From Aspidapion aeneum (lineage: Eukaryota > Arthropoda > Insecta > Coleoptera > Brentidae): a stretch of DNA of 64,000 nucleotides. Every line of letters begins with the position of its first letter. Within the stretch, counting starts at the first letter, position 1. The stretch spans positions 8,828,372 to 8,892,371 of the forward strand of contig OY755042.1 of NCBI GenBank assembly GCA_963576565.1, read 5' to 3'. This document shows positions 35,988 to 48,324 of this stretch, piece after piece. A program made the position numbers and the translations under genes. The notes under the pieces are model-generated. The model did no database searches, was not told where the DNA came from, and worked only from the letters and a program-made list of their open reading frames with translations.

Positions 35988-37918
35988 TCACGCTCGAGAA
36001 GCGGCAAGTGCGCGGAAATGTTGGTGTATGCTGGTTTTGAAACGGTTTAGGTTGTAACCTGCAGGGAAAACTGCCGCAGGGAGTTTATTCCACAGCGATG
36101 CTGTACTCCAGAGATATGAATTATGATAATAAGTGGTTCTTGGCAAAGATTATAGATTATAATTATATATTGTTCTTGGTGCCTCTATTTTGACAGTAAA
36201 TTGATGGCTCCCGTCTGTTTGACGTGTTGTGTTCGCCTAGTAGGTGCTACTCCCGGCGGAATCATACGTGCCAACTCATCAGAGCATTTTCCGTGATAAT
36301 ACCTGTAGAAGATAAATCGCCCACAATTGTTCGATGTTCGACACTATCCAAGCTACGGGTAAGTGCGGGGTCATTGATCAGCTTGATAGCTCGTTTTTGC
36401 ACGGTGTTCAAAAGCATTAAGGTATGTTTGGATGCCGCACTCCATATATTTGATGAGTACTCCATAGGTACCCCAAGCTTTTGGGATGCCTTGTTAGCTA
36501 TATCTGCCACGTGACTGTGCCAAGACATGTTGTTCTCTGCAGTGACTCCTAAGATGTTCAACTGGCTCTTCAATGTGACAGCACTTTTACATAGCATGAT
36601 GTTTGGCTCACCGGTGCTGGTCTTTTTTGAAAACAGATCTGCTTGGGTTTTTTGCGCGTTGAACTGTACAAGGTTTTTGTTGCCCCAGTCCTCTATTATC
36701 TCCAGGTCGTACTTTATCTGCGATATTTGAGTTAGTCTAAGATGATGAAATTCACGTGCGGAGAGACATGTGGGTGGTATGAGTGAGGAGACTACATTGC
36801 CATTATCTGCAAAGCAATAAAGTGGATTTACTGTTTTATCTATAAGGTCATTTATGTAAATCAGAAAAAGTGTTGGCGAAAGGATTGCTCCCTGTGGCAC
36901 ACCAGCATTTATTTGGTAAGAGTTGGAGTTGTGGCCATCCAGTGCAACATAAATGGATCTACTCTCAAGGCAATTTTCAAACCAAGTGCAATGTTTTGGC
37001 GCCAATCTCATTGCTTTTAGCTTGTTGAGCAGATTTTTATGCCAGACTTTATCAAATGCTTTAGATATATCTAAGGCAATTGTTCTTGTTTCACCCCGCA
37101 ACTCAATCGCTTTTTTCCATAAGTGAGTGACGTATGTGTAAATCGCCAGTTGACCTATATTTTCGAAATCCGTATTGCTTGTCGTTGATAATTTTGTACT
37201 TTTCCAAGTACTTGGTTAGGTGATTGTTCACAACTCTTTCCATTACTTTTGATATCACCGGAAGCAGAGCAATTGGTCTATGGTTTAACGGATCTGTCTT
37301 TTTTCCTTTCTTTGGGATGGGTTGTACTGCGGCAGACTTCCATGATGATGGATATACTCCTTGCCTGTAAGATAAATGGAATAATTTAGCAAAAGTTGGG
37401 GTGAGTTCGTTAGCACAATTTTTGAGTACTATCGCGGAAATGCCATCTGGACCCATTGCTTTTTTTGTATCCAACTTTTTAAGGGATTTTCTTATTTCTC
37501 TGTGACAAAAGGATACCTCTGGCATACTGTGGGAAACCCTTTGAATGAACGGTGGAGTTTTTCCATTTGGCACAGTTAGGTTTAGGTTGGAGGAAAAAAT
37601 TTTGGCCAGCATATTGCCTTTTTGCTCTGATGTTGTGGCTAAGTGAATATTTTTATCTGTAAGTGGTGGTATGGATGACTTGGTGAAGTTTGATCCAACA
37701 GCTTTTGCAAGGGACCAAATGGACCTAGAAGTACGTGGACAATTCAGCAACCTGTTTTTTATTCTTTGATTGTATGTTTCTTTGGCGGCGGCAATAGTAA
37801 TTTGCAACTATTTCTGACTTCTATAAATTCTGTGTGGTTTTGAGCGGTTTGTTGTCGTTTCCAAAGGTTATATGCTCTGTTTTTTCTGTGCAGCCGTTTG
37901 ACACTGGCTGTTGAACCA
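35988..37918 (-). pseudogene. Jockey-like non-LTR retrotransposon ORF2, 5'-truncated and frameshifted
   Basis: Encodes the linker, reverse transcriptase and C-terminus of a LINE polyprotein; the endonuclease is missing. Upstream part (37103-37807): IWSLAKAVG linker, KKAMGPDGIS, and a PIPKKGKKTDPLNHRPIALL block. Downstream part (36262-37101): TIALDISKAFDKVWH, GVPQGAILSPTLFLIYINDL, FADN and a thumb region. The two are separated by one extra A in an A6 run near 37103 (register restored if it is removed). The catalytic motif reads FADN rather than FADD. More frame breaks lie at 37808-37918, at 36262 and near 36060; homology ends at a TGA at 35988. The copy is 5'-truncated next to a (TCTA)n microsatellite. 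Dead element. Confidence 0.88.
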
Positions 37919-37921
37919 AGG

Positions 37922-37941
37922 TTTATCTATCTATCTATCTT
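37922..37941. repeat. Short (ATCT)n microsatellite at the LINE truncation point
   Basis: About four tandem ATCT units sit exactly where the Jockey-like reading ends, marking the 5' truncation junction. Confidence 0.7.
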
Positions 37942-38067
37942 TGTCGTGAAATGATAGTTGGGAAGCCTATGGTATTTCGTGGGATACTTGTGAAAGATTT
38001 TTTTAAACTACACTAGATTTATTGGTAATAAATCACACAATTTTGAGTCACCGGGCTTCCTATTCTC

Positions 38068-38370
38068 GTACTTAAATGATGTGATAGTTCCCATCACATG
38101 CTTTGGTCAATGGCAAGCTTTAAATTAGCTCGGAGCCATCACGTTCTATGCGAAAAGACCTCCATTGCTTCTTCTACGATTCGACCGAGAAACTTTCAGT
38201 CGGTACGAGGCAGGAGAACAGATTTCACTTTAAACGCGTAAAATTCACTAACTTTAAAGAACGGGCGAATATGCCATTGGGCGAGACAAATCATTTCGCA
38301 CAACACGCGACCACTCAGAGTTTGCTACTGGCAAAGGCGTGTGATGTGGACGTTCACATCGTTCAAGTAC
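38068..38370. mobile_element. MITE copy 2 (inverse of the 27.95-kb copy)
   Basis: Ends GTACTTAAATGATGTGA and TCACATCGTTCAAGTAC; internal GAACAGATTTCACTTTAAAC and TTCGCACAACACGCGACC match the other copy in reverse orientation. Confidence 0.8.
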
Positions 38371-38663
38371 GTCTGCCTCCAATTTGAGTAGAAAGGCCGG
38401 TGTGAAGTCATAAATACAAGACCACGTCTTTTCGCAAACTTTGGCATAAAACTTTTGCAAAATACGTTTTACAGAAAAATTATTAATACGTTTTTTGTTT
38501 GAACCAAAAACACAATAAAGGCAGTAAAGAAATTTTACATCTTAAAAGCTGACAAAGATAATAATTTTAGCTCACATGTATCCTATAAATATAGTAATGT
38601 GAGCTATGGTGATCGTGCCAAAAATAAGAAAAAAAATTGCTCCGATTTTAAAAGTTTCTATAG

Positions 38664-38820
38664 CATGGGTGTACACAGGGGGGTTGCCTTGGGGCCCGGG
38701 CCTCCCCCAAGCCTAAGAATTTTTTAAATATTTTCTACATATTTTATGAAAATGGCACAAAATAAGGCATTATAAGGTCTCGCCGCCCCCCCCCATAACA
38801 TATTCCTGGGTGCGCTATTG
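38664..38820. mobile_element. CATGGGTG MITE with 7-bp duplication TCTATAG
   Basis: 157 bp, CATGGGTGTACACAGG to CCTGGGTGCGCTATTG, flanked by TCTATAG at 38657-38663 and 38821-38827. Confidence 0.8.
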
Positions 38821-39092
38821 TCTATAGTTCATTGGGATTTAAATGATTTTGAAACTTTTTTGTTGGGCCGTCTGTCTGTCTGTCTGTTTGTAACGAGCAA
38901 CACGTATAAGTGATCAACTGCTTGCCCGATTTTAATGAAATTTAGTACCTAAGTTCGGTTTTAAATGTATGTTCGTCCCATTCAAAAATGAATCCACCAG
39001 ACACGAGCTGAAAAAACAGAGTGGGGTAAATTTCAAAAATTAAAGTTCTGGTAAATATTTTACTTCTGGTTTAGATGAAATTTAGTACCTAG

Positions 39093-39284
39093 CACTGGCG
39101 TATATAGAAAAAAGTTTCGGGGTGGGCCCGAGGCAGTTTGGGGGGGGGGCCCGAGACCCCATGAGGCTGTATTTTATGCTATTTTATGTTTGTATTTAGG
39201 AAATATGTGGAAAATATCTAAAAAAATCTTAGCTTCGGGGGGGGGGGCGGGCCCCCCAGGCCCCCCCTTATATACGCCACTGCG
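39093..39284. mobile_element. CACTGGCGTATATA MITE with 8-bp duplication GTACCTAG
   Basis: CACTGGCGTATATAG to TATATACGCCACTGCG between direct repeats GTACCTAG (39085-39092, 39285-39292). Rich in poly-G/C; hAT-like. Confidence 0.8.
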
Positions 39285-39450
39285 GTACCTAGATTGGGTT
39301 TTGGATGTAGATGGTTCCACTTAAAAACTATGATCTCTATATATATAACTTACTCTTAAAAATAAATAAAATCCATTGCCCATAAGTCAAAACAAAGAAG
39401 TTAAATTCAAAAATTATAGTTTTGCTAAAAATATGACTTGTATGGTACCT

Positions 39451-40460
39451 ATAGCCCAAGCGTCAGGTACAAAATATAAGGTTCTATTTGCAAAAGGTCG
39501 AACAAACCTGAAATTTGGTGGGATGGTGAACATAGATCCACTGATAGTAAATCTAAGTTTGCGACATCGGGGGGTTGCTGCTCGAGGGGAGGGGGGATGA
39601 AAACTCTGCATCGCGGCGCTTGGAGGAAAATAGCACCGTTGGAGTGGGTGCTATAAAAAAAAGTTCAAATAAAATATGTAGAAAACAAAATTGCGCACAA
39701 CTTTGATATTATGCATTTTTTCGCTCTAAGCAACAGTTTTTGCTTTACGGCGCGCCAAAGTTGGCGGGTAGTTTGCAAATTTTAAAAAAATCTGAGTTTA
39801 ATCGCGGATTAAAACAAATATGGCTACCAAACAATTCTGGTATATTTTTTTTTCTATAAGAGTAAGGTTTTCTAAGTAAATTGATGCTTGATTGGTTACA
39901 TTTATACATATTATAAAAGATATGATTTTTTGAAGTGCGCCCTTATATACTTGGATATGGGAAAACGGATAAAAAAAGTAAAAAATATAAAGTTTTCAAA
40001 AACATAAAATCAAGCAAAAACGATAGCTATTGGGTTCCCATTAAATAAAGTAAAATTCCCGATCCCTCTCCATTAAGGAACAGTGTCAAAATGGCGGCGT
40101 TATCTTGGATTTTTGACTATTTTTTCCTTAATTAGCCTTTTACTCAAAAAGTACTGATTTTTTTAGAAAGTATGTGGAAAGGAATATTAAACCACATTAA
40201 AAGACCTATCAAACGTGATATATTCGAACTACATAAGTACTTTACCTCGTTCGATAGGTCTTTTAATTGGCTTTATACTAAGTCTGCTGATGTTTGCCTT
40301 AAATTTGAGCAAGAGCGCCTGTATGATGTCATAAATCCAAGATTTCCATTTTTTCCATGATTTTTCACAAACTTTTCCTTTTAAATTTTGCCACATCAAC
40401 TTTACAGAAAAATTGGATGATGATTTGTTTGCAACTTGGTGGAAGCTTTAATTTCTGAGA
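39451..40460. other. Anonymous; one hairpin
   Basis: No supported gene. At 40196-40275 ATTAAAAGACCTATC is inverted (GATAGGTCTTTTAAT) with a ~45-bp spacer. Confidence 0.45.
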
Positions 40461-41113
40461 TATTTAAAAGTAAATTGATCCATGATGGATCTGATACTCT
40501 CCTAGCTAGGCTATTAACACCGGTGAGTCTTTTGTAAATATCTCAGAAATTAAAGCATTTACGAAGTTTTTGGTAAAAACACAAATTATTGGGCAAAACA
40601 CTGCATTAAAAAGTTGACATTTTTTTAACTTTTTTATTGTCAAAAAACTGTCATTAGCATTAATGGATTTTAACCAAAATCTAAACAGCTCATAAGAGTG
40701 TCAAACGCTATTTTACCTGAAAATGTTGTGAAAACCGGTTTAGCACATAAATAATATACACACACACACATAGACAGACATCAAGCCGATATTGCTAAGA
40801 TAGGTGAAAATACATCCAAATAACATAATTTCGGCGTTATCTCAACAAAAAAAACTTGTCGAAAATAATGGATCGATCGCCGATTTTTGTACGCCAAAAG
40901 GAAACACCTACGGTATTACCTGGTATTTCCCAGTATTTCCTCAAATTTCAATGGTATTTCCTGGTATTTACCAAGCATTTCCCGGTATTTCCTAGTTTAT
41001 TTCCCAGTAGTTCCCAAGTATTTCCTGGTATTTCCCCTAATCTGTACACCAAAAGGAAATACCGAGCCACCCCTCGTTCTCTAGCCATTGCTGCATGGGC
41101 TAGGAAAGTAAAA
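40461..41113 (+). mobile_element. Helitron-like family 1 copy with internal array
   Basis: GATCCATGATGGATCTGATA start, CACACATAGACAGACATC core, TCGGCGTTATCTCA and terminal hairpin CTAGCCATTGCTGCATGGGC. A ~185-bp array (40885-41070) is inserted before the terminal hairpin. Confidence 0.75.
40885..41070 (+). repeat. GGTATTTCC word minisatellite
   Basis: About ten units of 9-14 bp (TGGTATTTCCC, AGTATTTCCTC), flanked by direct repeats TGTACRCCAAAAGGAAAYAC at both ends. Confidence 0.8.
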
Positions 41114-41404
41114 AAACTAAGATAGCGTGAAGTTTACTTGGAGTGTGCTAATAAATCCAATTATTTTAAATATTTGTCATAAAAGTTAATATTTATTTAT
41201 TATTATTTTGAACAATTTTATTATGTAATATGTATATCGTAATTTTTTCTCTCGTTAGATTATTATATTTTCTTTAAAATTTCAAAAAAACCTATAAAAA
41301 GTAAACTAAAAAAAATCACTAAATGATCATGATCTTAAGCACTTTATTTGTATTATCCTGCTTTGTCTCTTGCTGCCCTGGATTTTACTAATTCCTGATT
41401 TACT

Positions 41405-41605
41405 GTGTTTGTGTGGGTGTGTATGTGTATTTCTGTCGGTAACACGATAGCTCCTAAAATAGTTTTCGACACTATGACGAGCTGATTAGGTTTTGGCCAA
41501 AATCCATTAATGCGAATGACAGTTTTTTGACAATTAAAATTTTTTTAAATGCTAACTTTCTAACAGAGCATTGCATCAATATGCGGTTTTTGGATTATAG
41601 TAGTT
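41405..41605 (-). mobile_element. Helitron-like family 1 fragment, inverted
   Basis: GTGTGTATGTGTATTTCTGTC, GGTAACACGATAGCTCCTAA and CCATTAATGCGAATGACAG are the reverse complement of the family core. Confidence 0.7.
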
Positions 41606-42128
41606 TTATTTACATTTATTAAGTTCCTGTAGTTTAAAAAAAAATAAATAAAAGATAAGTACTGAACTAAAAGTTTTAAAATTAGAAATACAACCTAATT
41701 ACTAAATTAAAAACAACAAAAATTTTTTCTGGAAATCATACGAACTCGTTGGAGTATAATTTAAAAACAAAAAAACACCTTCTTGAGGCTGTCTGTTGAC
41801 AACTAGGCACTAAAAGGAAAATCCTAGTGAACAAAGCTGGATAAATTAATTATTTAATATTTAACTTTCCATCGACTGACTAATTTTACTTCAAAAAAGA
41901 CTGGCGCTTGGCACAAAGCTGCAAACTTTAAAATTAAAAATGTAAAAGATTCTTAGTTTTTAGTTTTTAATAGATTTAACAGTGTATACTTATAATGTTA
42001 AAAATAAAAGGCAAACAAATGGATGAAATAATTCATGTACCCAATTTGGTGCTATTTTAGTACCGAGTGGTCGAGGAGAGTGGCCCCTCTTCTTTCCTTT
42101 ATTACTGGAGATGTCAAATATTGACAAA
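41606..42128. other. No feature recognised
   Basis: AT-rich anonymous sequence. Confidence 0.45.
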
Positions 42129-43725
42129 GGATTCTGCAAACTTTAATGGGTTTCTAGTGCACGGCTAATATCGATAAAATTTTAGTATGTTGTTCGTCTC
42201 ACCTTACTGATCAATAGTTGTCATGGGGCCGATTCCATCCTATGACTAGTTTCGGAGATACGGGGGCAATTCAAAAGATATTGCACTATAACGGTAAAAA
42301 TGTTGTGGTTTAATTCTTAAAAGTTTTTTTTTATACGAATCCGAAAAGCGTCTACATTTTAGCATATTTTTAGCAAGAATTGTTATTTTCCTATACGGGG
42401 GATATCCAAAAAGTCTGCAAACTTGTAGTGAGTTTCTAGTGCACGGCTAATATCGATAAAATTTTAGTATGTTGTTCGTCTCACCTTACTGATCAATAGT
42501 TGTCAAGGGCCCAATTCCATGGTATGACTAGTCTCGGAGATACGGCGGCAATCCAAACGATATTGCAGTATAACGGTAAAAATGTTGTGGTTTGATTTTT
42601 AAAAGGTTTTTTTATAACAATCATAAAAGTATCTCTTATGAAAATAAATTAGCATGTTTGTAAAAAAAATATAGATACGTAGGTAAAATAATCAAAAAGG
42701 TTGACTAGAATTAGAACAAAATAAATATCTTTTTACCTCTAAAACCAAGTTTTAATGAAACTTTTTTTACGAGGTGCACATGAAAAGTAGTGCAGTTATA
42801 AATTATAACCAAAACTTTCCCTAAACAAAATAATGGGATATGCTCGCCATGAACAACAGATCAGTTACCCATCTACCAATAATTAAGGGCAAGTCCTGGA
42901 TGCAGGTCATCGAAATAATGTCGAAGTTTTACACGAAATAATTGATTGACTATTGGTACAGAAATGCGAAAGAAGAATAAAAAGTCTGATCCAAATAACG
43001 ACTTTGTTGTTTTTGAGACATCTACTATTTATAGGGTATTAAGAAACTAACTTTAATTGTTTTATTAAAGTTTGGTTTTAAAGGTAAGAAGAAATTTTAT
43101 TTTGATCTAATCGAAAAGGTTGACTAGAACCTTTTCGATTATTTTACCAACGTATTTTAATTTACTTTTTGAATACCCCCGTATAGAAAATCTATATTTT
43201 TTGCTAGAAACATGCTAACTTATGTACATAAGAGATATTTTTGTGACCAGTACAAAAAAACCTTTTAAGAATCAAGCCACATCATTTTTACCGTTAGGTG
43301 CAATATTGTTTGAATTACCCCCGTGTCTCCGAAACTAATCATAGGATGGAATTGGGTTAATGACAACTATTGATCAGTAAGGTGAGATGAACAACATATT
43401 AAAATTTTATCGATATTAGCAGTGCACTAGAAACTCATTACAGGTTTGCAGTCTTTTTGGATATCCCCCGTATAGGAAAATAACAATTATTGCTAAAACG
43501 TAGATGCTTTTGAGAGTCGTACAAAAAAACTTTTAAAAATCAAACCACAACATTTTTACCGTTTTAGAGCAATATCTTTTGAATTGCTCCCGTATCCCCG
43601 AAACTGGTCATAGGCTGGAATTAGGCCCATGACAAATATTGATCAGTAGGGTGAGACGAACAGCATACTAAAATTTTATCGATATTAGCCGTGCACTAGA
43701 AACCCATTACAAGTATGCAGGATCC
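42129..43725. mobile_element. Inverted tandem array (fold-back-like), ~1.6 kb
   Basis: Two direct ~285-bp units on the left (42129, 42414: TTTCTAGTGCACGGCTAATA, TGATCAATAGTTGTCA) and two inverted units on the right (ending 43440 and 43725). The centre is marked by an inverted AAAGGTTGACTAGAA (42697-42712; 43117-43140). No ORF. Confidence 0.75.
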
Positions 43726-43935
43726 ATGGGCGAACCCAGGAGGGGGGGGGGCATCGGGACCCGGCCCCCCCCCCAAGCCTAAGATTTTTTTAGACATTTT
43801 CCACATATTTCATAAATAAAAAGATAAATTAGCATAAAATACGTCATTATGAGGTCTCGGGCCCCCCCCCAGAGGCCTCGCCCCCCCCTAGAGGCCTCGG
43901 CCCCCCCCCCAAGACATATTTCTGGGTGCGCCACT
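43725..43935. mobile_element. CATGGGCG/CGCCACT MITE, duplication GCAGGATC
   Basis: Inserted into the end of the preceding fold-back array, flanked by GCAGGATC at 43717-43724 and 43936-43943; poly-G/poly-C rich. Confidence 0.8.
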
Positions 43936-43943
43936 GCAGGATC

Positions 43944-44239
43944 ATATTATTAATTTAACTCAACGAAGCACTTAATTTGTTACTGTAAATAAAATATACT
44001 AGTTTTACAAATTTTGATTTACTTAATTTAAGGGATGTAATCCTTTGGCTTTTTATCATTTAAGTTAAGTAAATATGGATTTGTTTTCAGCAAATATATT
44101 TTTTAACTTTTGTGCAATTGCTGTTTTATTATTATATTAAAATGTCGCCACCGAAATTACGCTGCGACCGCTACTACCTACCGATGATTACCAGCAAGGT
44201 ATAAATAATTCAAGTCGATTATTGTAAAAGATAGCTCTA
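43944..44239. other. No feature recognised
   Basis: Short AT-rich spacer. Confidence 0.4.
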
Positions 44240-46510
44240 CCCAAGTAACATTTCTTTATTTATAGCAGAAGCTAAAAGGTTGCCAGCACCTTTCCTTAAA
44301 ACCACTAGTTTCAATGTTTGGTCGCTAGCACGTTCCCATTACGCTTATATACCCCTTAGACCTCCTAAATGGGACTCCCCAATTGGTGGTGGCAACCTAT
44401 GTATTAAACTCATTATTAAACCATAAGAAATAAACGCTAGCTTCGCCCTCTAGCGGTTCCACCAGTTGTTATGCCCGCAGTAAGAAAAACGATAAATGCA
44501 ATGGACTGTATATATTTTAATTAATGAAAGCGCGAACAAACATAAATATATTGATATGAAATTACGAAATAATTAGAAGGTCCATAGGTTAATTGTGGGT
44601 ACCACACAACGGAAATCAGAGACAAAGCACTCACCAGTTTGCAGCCAATTTCTCCACTTCCAAGGGGCCCCTATCTGGATCTACTGATGTCACCACGTAG
44701 CTGAAGGGCTGAGGTTTCTAGTTCTATGCTTCAGTACACCAAAATCGAGCACTTTCAGGTGTAGAAATTTGAAATAGTTGGAGAAAAAATTAACACGCCA
44801 TATCTCGAGGCGGTCGAAAAAGGATCTCACTGATTCTTGGTGCGCATGTCCAAAATGCGCGAATGCACTCTGTCCGTCATTCAATTGTGTGGTTTTAAAA
44901 TTTACAAACACCGCGAAATTTAGCGGGAGCTAACACCAGTATAGAACCTTTTAGAGCCTAAAGCTATTATGCCAGGTTCTAAAAGCAACTCAGAAACGTC
45001 TTCTATCCTGTTATAAAACTAGATTTGGTAATTTGGTATCCTGGCAATTCTGTTGAATGCCATAATACCTTTAGAGTAAAGAATTTTTCCTATAAAAGCT
45101 TTAGCGATATTTTAGATTCACAATGGCTATATAAAATAATTTAGGTCATAAAATTGCCAAAAGTGTCAGAGTCCCAAAATTATTGTATCACATAAAAATA
45201 TACCTATATATGAGGAGTTTGTCGTTTTGTGGATCATCAAATTGCCTGCCAGACTTATTTTTCTGATAAAATCGTATCTGAAAAGCTCTCAAAACAAGCG
45301 CGCCAGCTCACAAATGCTTTTTAATAGTTTTTTGATAACTAAATAACAATTATTTAAAATAAAAAAACATAATTTACACTATTCACCATTAAAAAAGTCT
45401 GTTTGGTTTACATAAATCAAAATTAAAGTAAAATTATTGTTAAAAAACACTGCTAAAACGACTAGATAAATATTTTCTGTTTTACAATATTTTTAAAATA
45501 ATTCTATATACGCCATTATCGTTTTATAGTGGTCACTTGGTTTTTATTTGTTACTCTATCGCAATAAGAATTTTTGAGTGCGCTTATGAAACCAATAAAA
45601 AAGAGAAGGTAAACATAGTGAACATAACCTCACTTAAATTTTTTGTATTTGTTTTTTAAAGTGTTGTGTTAAATTTAAATGTTTTTTATCGTGCAATTTG
45701 CACACAATCAGGAGGGCCAGTGCAATGATATCCGTTGTGCCTGCAGGTTGGAGGGAAACTTCTTATATTGGCCGTTTAAACAGGCCTTATCTAGGCTTGG
45801 GTGCCCTACCCAGGAGGATAATAAATAATCAATCTTGCAATAGGTAGGTACCAATCTGTACTAGTACTAGTAAAAACTAAAATACGAAAGTATTTATTTA
45901 CTTCCGTTAGAACCCTTAAGGAAACAAAGTTTTATATGACCGCCTATTTAAATAATATTTAATATGCAGCTATGGGTAACCATAAATACAAAAGAATTAA
46001 GTTTATCTTTAAGCCTTGCAGTAAAACCTGTTTAAAATGCCTAAAAGTAATGGCAAAAACCAAAAGTCTAAAGTTTATATTTACCACTCTTAAAAACCTT
46101 AAGGAAACTAGGTTCTATATGGCCGCCTATAAAATCATATTTACTATTAAACTACTGGTAACTACAAAAACAAAAGGATATAAGGTAACCTTTTAGCTCT
46201 ATTATAACACAGTTTTGTTATGAACTAAAGTAATGAAAAAAACTAAAAGACCAAAGTTTATATTTATTTTTTTAAAAAACTTTAGTAAAAGGGTTTTATA
46301 AGACCATCTTTATAAATCAGAAATCAATAAAACCAAAAGTATCTAAAAGGAACAGAAGAACACTTTTTGGTTGTATAACACCTCTTTAGGTAATTGGCAA
46401 TATAAATTACCTTTTTGTAGCCAAATTGACACTAAAAACCATAACAGCACCCTCTAAATAACCTTGGAACCAAATTAATAAAACCTTGAGTGGTAATAAT
46501 GTTACTTGGG
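44240..46510 (-). mobile_element. Unclassified TIR element 'CCCAAGTAACA', left copy
   Basis: CCCAAGTAACATTTC at the left and inverted GTTACTTGGG at the right, with TA on both outer sides. Apart from a solo LTR (44467-44935) it matches the copy at 50081-51965 in reverse orientation over ~1.8 kb. Three degenerate ~180-bp internal repeats (CCTTAAGGAAAC..., 45910-46400). No transposase frame. Confidence 0.88.
44467..44935. mobile_element. Solo LTR with 5-bp duplication CCAGT
   Basis: 469 bp starting TGTTATGCCCGC and ending GCGGGAGCTAACA, flanked by CCAGT (44462-44466, 44936-44940). The paralogous element at 51.74 kb has the empty site with a single CCAGT. TG/CA ends, 5-bp duplication and lack of internal coding identify a solo LTR. 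Not similar at its 5' end to the gypsy LTR at 57.9 kb. Confidence 0.88.
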
Positions 46511-47599
46511 TAAAGGCAAACATAAAATTTCGATGGTACATTATGAAAGCAAAATAGGATTTTTTAAAAGTAAAAACGTACTCTTTCTCTATACCGGGTG
46601 GGCCCAAAAAAGCCTGACAATATTTTTTTCGTGATAACTTTTGAACTATGCAATCGATTTTGATGTGACAAACTGCAATTGGCAGATAATTAATAATTAG
46701 AGTTTTGAATAAATATAGTTTTTTGTCCGCCGTCTTAAAATCCAAGATGGCGGACGAAATTAAAATGTACCCTTCAAAGATACCCGTTTATTCTTGTGTT
46801 GCGAACATGTTTTAATCAGTTTTTTTAATGAGTAAAAAAGCTGCATTCTTGCTACACACAACAAAGTACGAATTGGCAAAATCGGTTCGGTTGTTCTAAA
46901 GATAAATATTTTTGTTTCTACCATTGTTTTGAGTATTATACGATTGTCTTGTTAATCATGTCTGTATTTATTTTCTTATAAATTCATTATTACTGACCCG
47001 ATTTTGATTAAATAAAAAGCATCCTAGTGAATTGCTTTTTAAAGATCATGATAAAAATTTATTGCCATCTTAAAATTTAAGATGGCGGACAGAATCATAC
47101 TTTGTTCTTAAAAATGGCGTGCTTATTCTTATTTTCTGAAAATGTTTTAGTTTTTTTTATTTATAGAAAAGCACTAATTCTTCCTCGCACAACGGGGTAC
47201 AAATTGATAAAATCGGTGACTTGGTTTTCAAAAAAATCTATTTTTGTGTCAATCATTGTTTTACAGATTCTACGATTGCATAGCCAATCATATTTACATT
47301 AATTTCCTTATAAATTCGTTATTAGTAAACCGATTGTAGTAAAATAAAATAAAAATCAAGCGGAAGAAAAGTAGTGCTTTTCTACAAATTAAAAAAAAAC
47401 TAAAACATTTTTGGAAAATTAGAATAAACGTGGAACCTCTGGTTTTTAATTTAACAAATCAGTTAAAGAATGGAATTAAACCGAGAACATTTTCTATAAC
47501 TTTTTACAACTTTGGTAGGAAATTATCTTATTAAGAATGCCCTGCCAAGTTGATTTCTGTTTTTGGTAATAAAGAACCACATCAGTCGACAGTTTCTCC
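46511..47599. repeat. Two diverged ~330-bp tandem units
   Basis: Units at ~46735-47080 and ~47085-47350 share AAGATGGCGGAC, GTTTATTCTTRT, CACAACRRRGTACRAATTG, ATAAATTCRTTATTA. No gene. Confidence 0.6.
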
Positions 47600-48304
47600 T
47601 TGGCATTGAGAATTCAAGCGTGGACGAATTCGCCTTAGCTACAATCCAAGGCTAGGTGCCACCGAAAATGGCTGCCACCCAGAAAAACATTGATCGCGAG
47701 ATTGAGGCTTCACTGGGGATTTCAAAGACCTTAACTCAAAAAATTTTGCATTAAGAAATAGGGGTAAGAAAATTAGTAGTAGTAGAAGAACAGAAACAAG
47801 CTAGGGTCAATTGGTGTCAGAAAACTTTGGCCCGCTTTAAGGCAGGAAACTTGAAAAACGTGTTTTCCATTGTCGGTGGTGATGAATCGTGGATTTACTA
47901 ATATGAACCCTAAAATAAACTTCAGTCGTCTGTTTGGGTGTTCCAAGATGAAGAAAAGCCAACAAAAGTCATTCGTTCTCCAAGTGTATCCAAAAAGATG
48001 GTCGCGAAATTTGTCTCAAAAATGGGGCTGTCTCAAAAACGTCGAATTGTTGGACCATCCTCCGTACAGTGCCGACCTAAGGCCCAACGATTTCTATTCT
48101 TTTACGAAAATTAAGAATGGACTGCGTGGTCAAAGATTTCAATACCCAGAGGAAGCAGTCGACGCCTTCAAGAATGCAATTTTGGGAGTACCAACAAATG
48201 AGTGGAATTACAGCTTTGAAAACTGGTTTGAGCGCATGTCGAGAAACAACAAAGTCTCTAAAAGTTGTCTACTGTTTTATTCCAGCAATATATGCAAAAC
48301 TTAA
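47600..48304 (+). pseudogene. mariner transposase relic with internal deletion
   Basis: Translates in shifting frames to IEASLGISKTLTQKILH (helix-turn-helix), QARVNWCQKTL, GGDESWIY (first catalytic Asp), SSVWVFQDEEKPTKVIRS and SKKMVAKF. It then jumps to NVELLDHPPYSADLRPNDF (third catalytic Asp of DD34D), KIKNGLRGQRF and EEAVDAF, ending in NWFERM. The block with the second Asp (HDNA-type motif) is missing. At least two stops and one frameshift are present. Non-functional; source of no current mobility. Confidence 0.88.
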
Positions 48305-48324
48305 AGGACAACCCTTGTAAGAAC

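Larger units (their letters stand above)
38569..39450 (+). mobile_element. Helitron-like family 2, second copy, twice interrupted
   Basis: The same 5' hairpin (TTAGCTCACATG...ATGTGAGCTATGGTGATC), TTTTTTGTTGGGCCG, and a core of only about five GTCT units, then GTAACGAGCAACACG and CCGATTTTAATGAAATTTAG. It is interrupted by MITEs at 38664-38820 and 39093-39284. Confidence 0.7.
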
